Of a stretch of DNA of 64,000 bases, positions 61,410-64,000 are shown one piece after another (the first letter of the stretch is position 1; each line of letters opens with the position of its first letter). The stretch lies in contig CBDUZW010000013.1 in the NCBI GenBank assembly GCA_965371805.1, positions 29,173-93,172 of the forward strand. Reading direction: 5' to 3'. The stretch comes from JAOZTV01 sp965371805. Its GTDB lineage: Bacteria > Acidobacteriota > Aminicenantia > UBA2199. The notes below the pieces were generated by a model, which searched no databases, had not been told where the DNA came from, and saw only the letters and a list, made by a program, of their open reading frames with translations. The position numbers and the translations under genes were made by a program.

Positions 61410-62483
61410 TTAGTATGAAATGCGTTTTAAGGCAATATTTTCAGAAGCTATAGCAAAGCGTAATTTCGCACTGCTTGAGCGCGGATTAAGATATTGTTCT
61501 TGACCAGTTGGACGGATTGGTTTGTGTGAAATACTTTTGTAAATTCCTTTTTCCAAACCTTCTTCAAAGCTTTTTAGTACTCGGTTATCTTCTCCGGAAT
61601 GGAAAGTTAAAATTGCTATTCTTCCATTAGGTCTTATACACCAGGGAAGATTTTTTAAAAATTGATCCAATACTCCAAATTCATCATTTACAGCAATACG
61701 AAATGCTTGAAAACTTCGTTGTAGTGATTTTTGAACTGCTTTTGGATCAAGAGAAGGAACTTTTTCTGAAAGAGATTCTTTTATAAAATTGCTTAATTGA
61801 GTTGTTGTTTCAATATTATCTTTATTCTTAAAAAGAGTTTCTGCAATTTCTATTGCATAAGGTTCATCGGAGTTTTTATATAACATCTCTGCTAACATTT
61901 CTATTGAACTTTTTTTAAGTAGCTGTGTTGCGGATATTCCACGAGTTGGATTAAGACGAAGATCGAGAGGACCTTCATATTTGAATGTAAACCCACGTTC
62001 TGGATTATCTATTTGCATGGAAGAAACTCCCAAATCAGCAAGGATAAAATCAAAGCCATTTACTTCAGAAAGAAGTTGTAATATGCCTGCAAAATTAAGT
62101 CTACGTGCATCAAATTGTGTAGAATCATAGCCAGCTTTATTGATTCGCTTAATAGTATTAGGAAGTTCTATTGGATCAGCATCAATTGCAAATAAACAAC
62201 CATCTGGAATAATTTTTTCTAAAAGCTTGGTTGCATGACCACCAAATCCAAGCGTTGCATCTAATCCAACTTCACCTGGTTGTGGCTTCAGAATTTCGAG
62301 AATTTCATTAACACAAATTGGAACATGAGTTCCAGCAGGAGTCTGTCGTCTTTCTAAAACCTTTTTAACATCATCTGCATATTGATCAGGATTCAGCTCT
62401 TTATATTTTTCCTTAAAGTAACGAGGATGAGTACCTTTGTACCTAACTCGACGAACTCGTGGTTTATCTTCTTCATCTGTCAT
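61410..62483 (-). CDS. rsmH: RsmH-like 16S rRNA (cytosine-N4) methyltransferase
   Basis: 357 residues. After an N-terminal extension of about 50 residues (basic, RVRRVRYKGTHPRYFKEKY) comes the RsmH/MraW core: THVPICVNEILEIL, LDATLGFGGHATKLLE, FAIDADP, FDFILADLGVSSMQIDNPERGF, the inserted helical domain, and AILTFHSGEDNRVLKSFE. RsmH N4-methylates C1402 of 16S rRNA. The canonical gene sits in the dcw division cluster; this copy is among accessory genes and the extension is unusual, so it may be a second, divergent paralogue. Confidence 0.85.
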   Translation of the reverse strand: MTDEEDKPRVRRVRYKGTHPRYFKEKYKELNPDQYADDVKKVLERRQTPAGTHVPICVNEILEILKPQPGEVGLDATLGFGGHATKLLEKIIPDGCLFAIDADPIELPNTIKRINKAGYDSTQFDARRLNFAGILQLLSEVNGFDFILADLGVSSMQIDNPERGFTFKYEGPLDLRLNPTRGISATQLLKKSSIEMLAEMLYKNSDEPYAIEIAETLFKNKDNIETTTQLSNFIKESLSEKVPSLDPKAVQKSLQRSFQAFRIAVNDEFGVLDQFLKNLPWCIRPNGRIAILTFHSGEDNRVLKSFEEGLEKGIYKSISHKPIRPTGQEQYLNPRSSSAKLRFAIASENIALKRISY

Positions 62484-62678
62484 AATATTATTACCTTTGA
62501 TTAAATTTGAATATTTTCTCTATGAAAATAACATTTATGGTTAAAACTTGATATAGCTCTACCAAATCTGCTTCAAATATGGCATTTTTTTTGATATAAA
62601 CAAGTTATTTAAATTATATAAAATTTCTTCTTTTTGCCATTTTTGCACTCGGCATTCGAACTATTTCTAAGTTCTTTT
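62484..62678. other. Non-coding spacer
   Basis: 195 bp, A/T-rich, no ORF. Near the 62660 end are GCC-containing elements (TGCCATTTTTGCAC, CTCGGCATTCG) related to those in the spacer at 62970-63128, suggesting a shared element class. Confidence 0.4.
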
Positions 62679-62969
62679 TTACTGGAGCATTTTGGAATAA
62701 AATTCTTCTGTAAAACATTTTTTAGATTGAGATATTGTTCTTATGATTTCATATGCACCTAAATTCCAAAACCATGCTTTAGTTGATGCATCATCAATTT
62801 TATCCTGAGGTTCAAAGCCTTTTTCAAGTAAGTCAATTATCTCATCCAACAAACTAATTACTATGTTATTTCGTCCAGATAGATAAAACGAAAATTTTAG
62901 AAAAGGTTCTTGTATTAACCTATCTTCTTCAGTTGCATTGACCAAAGGTTCTAATCTTCTACCTATCAT
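62679..62969 (-). CDS. Small protein of unknown function
   Basis: 96 residues, all helical: RRLEPLVNATEEDRLIQEPF, NIVISLLDEIIDLLEKGFEP and DASTKAWFWNLGAYEIIRTI. No signal peptide. The shape recalls HEPN-like or small toxin/antitoxin-type helical proteins, but no catalytic RxxxxH is seen. It is flanked on both sides by long spacers with cassette-like elements. Confidence 0.55.
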   Translation of the reverse strand: MIGRRLEPLVNATEEDRLIQEPFLKFSFYLSGRNNIVISLLDEIIDLLEKGFEPQDKIDDASTKAWFWNLGAYEIIRTISQSKKCFTEEFYSKMLQ

Positions 62970-63008
62970 TTTCTATTTTATCTAATTGTCGAGAACGGTT
63001 TGAATATG

Positions 63009-63103
63009 GTGCGTTTGGCATTTCAACGCTCCAATCTTTCAATTTACTACTATGTTTATTTCTTGCTACCATCTCCATTTTTAGCATTATTTGCCAAATG
63101 CAC
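63009..63103. repeat. 95-bp element bounded by inverted repeat
   Basis: GTGCGTTTGGCA (63009-63020) and TGCCAAATGCAC (63092-63103): 12-bp arms with one mismatch, 71 bp apart, between two genes of the accessory set. Folded single-strand sites of this size are seen in integron attC sites and similar cassette-boundary elements. Confidence 0.45.
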
Positions 63104-63128
63104 TATATTTTTTGTTGTGTGCTGCGCT

Positions 63129-63503
63129 TTATTGTTTTCCAGTTTTAATTGTCACCCAATTTTTGTCAATCATATATTTTACAAATTCGGTTTCTCCTTT
63201 TTCTTTTATCATTTCAATTCCTTTTCTCCGATTTGTTCTTGTTATGAACTGTCCAAATTTAATCATAAATGGGTTATAAATATTACAAGCTTTTACAGAA
63301 GCAAACTTATCGCAATCAGCACATGAGTTAAACCCTTTCTCAATACAACAAGGTCTTACTTTGCAGGATTTGTATCCAACTGCACATTTGGGAATATCTC
63401 CTTTGCAACCTTCACATAGTCTTTTTGTATATTTTGGACATGCTCCACAATAAAATCCGCAATATGAAACCAAATTAATATCTATTCGTTCATTGGTTTT
63501 CAT
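63129..63503 (-). CDS. Cysteine-rich DUF3795-like protein
   Basis: 124 residues. Cysteine-rich N-terminal half: SYCGFYCGACPKYTK, CEGCKGD, CAVGYKSCKVRPCCIEKG and CADCDKF, likely binding zinc or an Fe-S cluster, followed by a helical region (RRKGIEMIKEKGETEFVKYM). This matches the DUF3795 family, of unknown function. Its start overlaps the end of the AlkD-like gene by 4 bp (ATGA), so the two are translated together. Confidence 0.78.
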   Translation of the reverse strand: MKTNERIDINLVSYCGFYCGACPKYTKRLCEGCKGDIPKCAVGYKSCKVRPCCIEKGFNSCADCDKFASVKACNIYNPFMIKFGQFITRTNRRKGIEMIKEKGETEFVKYMIDKNWVTIKTGKQ

Positions 63504-64000
63504 TTTTTATCCTTTTTAAATTTTGCCTTTTGGGATTTATCCATTTTTTCAGTGGCATATTGAATTATTTTTCTTCCGCAAGTGTTTTTCCATTTTAATA
63601 GAAATGTTTCTGCTATTTCAGGTTGTTTCTTCCAAATTTCTCTTAAAAGAGTACCAAGACCTTTTTGAACATCTTCCTCTTCATCCAACATTAATTGCTC
63701 TATCACAGATAAAACGGGTTCTATTTTGTATCCCTTTTTTATTGTTTCAACAAATGTAACCGGTACTGCTCTTCTTTTCCATTTTGATTGTGATTGTGTC
63801 CAGTCAGTAAAGTCTTCAGGACTAATAATCTCATTGAAGATAAACTCAGGCAAAACCGACATACATAAAACATCTGTGTTTGCCCAGTTTTGGATTCCAT
63901 TCTCTAACCATCTTCCAACTCTTTCAAATGTTTGTTTGGTAAATTCATCTTTTTTTGACAAAATGAATTGGATTGCAAAGTCAGCTTCTTCAAATTTTCC
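63500..64000 (-). CDS. DNA alkylation repair (AlkD-like) protein, 5' end outside window
   Basis: 167 residues visible; the frame stays open to the window edge (GKFEEADFAIQFILS precedes the TTG at 63961), so the N-terminus is missing. HEAT-like helical repeats with the family pattern WLENGIQNWANTDVLC, WTQSQSKWKRRAVPVTFVE, and DVQKGLGTLLREIWKKQPE. AlkD-type enzymes remove 3- and 7-alkyl purines from DNA. Overlaps the DUF3795 gene by 4 bp. Confidence 0.82.
   Translation of the reverse strand, partial: GKFEEADFAIQFILSKKDEFTKQTFERVGRWLENGIQNWANTDVLCMSVLPEFIFNEIISPEDFTDWTQSQSKWKRRAVPVTFVETIKKGYKIEPVLSVIEQLMLDEEEDVQKGLGTLLREIWKKQPEIAETFLLKWKNTCGRKIIQYATEKMDKSQKAKFKKDKK

Noticed and set aside
61385..61410. 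GTTAGAC just after the RsmH stop codon as an integron attC core site
   Set aside because: It matches the R' core pattern, but only 32 bases separate the two genes, too few for a full attC. Kept only as supporting context.
1..64000. CRISPR array, insertion sequences, prophage or rRNA genes
   Set aside because: No regularly spaced direct repeats, transposase, integrase, phage structural gene or rRNA sequence was seen.

Overview
The window is about one third G+C and carries genes of an anaerobic or fermentative diderm bacterium. The evidence is a complete [FeFe]-hydrogenase operon with its own maturases and a Rex redox repressor, plus a TonB-dependent receptor, a TolC-type outer-membrane protein, several lipoproteins and exported Ntn-hydrolases. 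I cannot name the phylum from sequence alone. The mix of 6-bladed beta-propeller proteins, a cyclophilin-FKBP fusion, Rex and an H-cluster sensor kinase fits lineages such as Spirochaetota or candidate phyla better than Proteobacteria, but this is inference. No insertion sequence, prophage, rRNA or CRISPR array was seen.

Layout. 0-9.5 kb: the 3' end of thiL, exported propeller and peptidyl-prolyl isomerase proteins, a histidine kinase, two Dpp/Opp-type permeases with a metallophosphoesterase, tRNA-Asn(GTT), an EAL-HDOD protein, a cyclophilin-FKBP lipoprotein and a glycosyltransferase. 9.6-20.3 kb: TolC, a C45/choloylglycine-type hydrolase, and a signalling block on the minus strand (dCache sensor kinase, NtrC-type activator, then CheY-like receiver, chemoreceptor and CheW). 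A sigma54 promoter and TGTCG-N7-CGACA palindromes in the intergenic region tie the last three genes to the activator. 20.4-37.7 kb: TonB receptor, acetyl-CoA synthetase, solute-binding protein, exported proteins (one with a correctly phased -1 slippery heptamer), C69 peptidase, exported methyltransferase, large BNR/VPS10-like protein, DEAD-box helicase and a Fis-like regulator. 37.9-42.6 kb: Ada, AI-2E family permease, alpha/beta hydrolase, small beta-barrel protein and Rex.

42.6-54.6 kb is the centrepiece. One Rex-controlled transcription unit encodes the trimeric hydrogenase (HydC, HydB, HydA), an H-cluster protein fused to a histidine kinase, three receiver-containing proteins (one a receiver-kinase hybrid), and the maturases HydF, HydG and HydE. 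Two adjacent Rex operators overlap the -10/start region. The likely logic is that NADH/NAD+ controls transcription through Rex, while the H-cluster kinase reads H2 or redox state and passes phosphate to receivers with no DNA-binding domain, so its output is probably post-translational or goes to a distant partner.

54.6-64 kb: serine hydrolase, Pgk, a B3/B4-domain protein with OsmC, a quinone-reductase-like dehydrogenase, threonine aldolase, then a series of small accessory genes on the minus strand (methyltransferase, VOC protein, RsmH-like methyltransferase, two small proteins and an AlkD-like enzyme cut by the window edge). Unusual spacers, one with a large inverted repeat, suggest this last part was acquired horizontally.
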